This document shows, in pieces, positions 63,850 through 64,000 of a stretch of 64,000 nucleotides of DNA. The notes under the pieces are model-generated. The model saw only the letters and a program-made list of their open reading frames with translations, did not search any database and was not told where the DNA came from. Each line of letters starts with the position of its first letter. Within the stretch, counting starts at the first letter, position 1. The stretch comes from Verrucomicrobiia bacterium (GTDB lineage: Bacteria > Verrucomicrobiota > Verrucomicrobiia > Verrucomicrobiales > Akkermansiaceae): positions 62,001 through 126,000 of the forward strand of contig JAUIJD010000005.1 in NCBI GenBank assembly GCA_030431475.1, written 5' to 3'. The translations under genes and the position numbers were made by a program.

Positions 63850-64000
63850 ATGAAAAAAGAAATCCGCATCGGCCTCGTGGGCTACGGCTTCATGGGCCGC
63901 ACCCACTCGAACGCCTACTCGCAGCTCGCCCACTTCTTCGACACCGATCACGTGCCGGTCCGCCAGGCGGTCTGCGGCCGCGACGAGGAGAAGGTGAAGG
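63850..64000 (+). CDS. Gfo/Idh/MocA oxidoreductase, N-terminus only
   Basis: The 50 visible codons start [20 protein letters not shown], with the NAD(P)-binding GxGxxG (GYGFMG), and continue to the window edge without a stop. The family oxidises sugars and related polyols. It extends the carbohydrate operon and could be the entry dehydrogenase, supplying the keto-sugar for the isomerases upstream. Confidence 0.85.
   Translation, partial: MKKEIRIGLVGYGFMGRTHSNAYSQLAHFFDTDHVPVRQAVCGRDEEKVK

Overview
The window looks like chromosomal DNA from a Verrucomicrobiota bacterium, probably the Verrucomicrobiae (Haloferula/Luteolibacter-like). The basis is high GC, PEP-CTERM and TIGR02597-type surface proteins, an H-X9-DG prepilin-like protein, DUF1080, TIGR03790, several formylglycine sulfatases, and a Gram-negative envelope gene set (lpxD, skp, porin, LPS/EPS glycosyltransferases). 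No rRNA, tRNA, CRISPR array, prophage or IS transposase was seen. The assignment is by protein character only.

Layout. 0-2.7 kb: a Tm-1-like pair (UPF0261 plus PEP-hydrolase-like TIM barrel), divergent from an AraC regulator. 2.7-8.4 kb: cupin, OprD-like porin, flotillin/NfeD pair, GH30-like hydrolase. 8.5-12.3 kb: a compact four-gene operon (patatin, acyl carrier protein, condensation-fold acyltransferase, AMP-ligase), the best candidate for an undescribed system. 12.4-20 kb: IscA-type carrier, secreted/PEP-CTERM proteins, an HscB-like J-protein with Hsp70, and two related membrane proteins. 20-30.3 kb: housekeeping genes (aroE, gltX, nadB, panC, skp, lpxD) and a DUF58/transglutaminase pair. 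30.4-34 kb: an orphan POTRA lipoprotein between copies of a hairpin repeat, then topB. 34-45.5 kb: DUF1080, dprA-DUF2851-TIGR03790, MBL hydrolase, thrS-infC-HAD, sulfatase. 45.6-52.6 kb: prepilin-like protein and a five-gene polysaccharide operon. 52.9-58.9 kb: disulfide oxidoreductase, an AT-richer island with tandem PEP-CTERM paralogues, a nucleoside transporter, a second sulfatase. 59.2-64 kb: a carbohydrate-conversion operon (two xylose-isomerase-like TIM barrels, a mutarotase-like protein, a mannose-6-phosphate-isomerase-like cupin, a Gfo/Idh/MocA dehydrogenase cut by the window edge).

Functionally, the sulfatases, GH30-like hydrolase, DUF1080 protein, porin and the terminal operon suggest use of sulfated or complex polysaccharides. 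The glycosyltransferase block and skp-lpxD build the cell surface.

A second layer is non-coding. At least four two-arm hairpin elements, plus one single copy, sit between genes and sometimes supply the final codons of a gene. Several short tandem-repeat families (units such as GATTGCG, AAACACCG, CCACGGAA and CCAAGTG) also mark gene boundaries, and one lies in frame inside the AMP-ligase gene.
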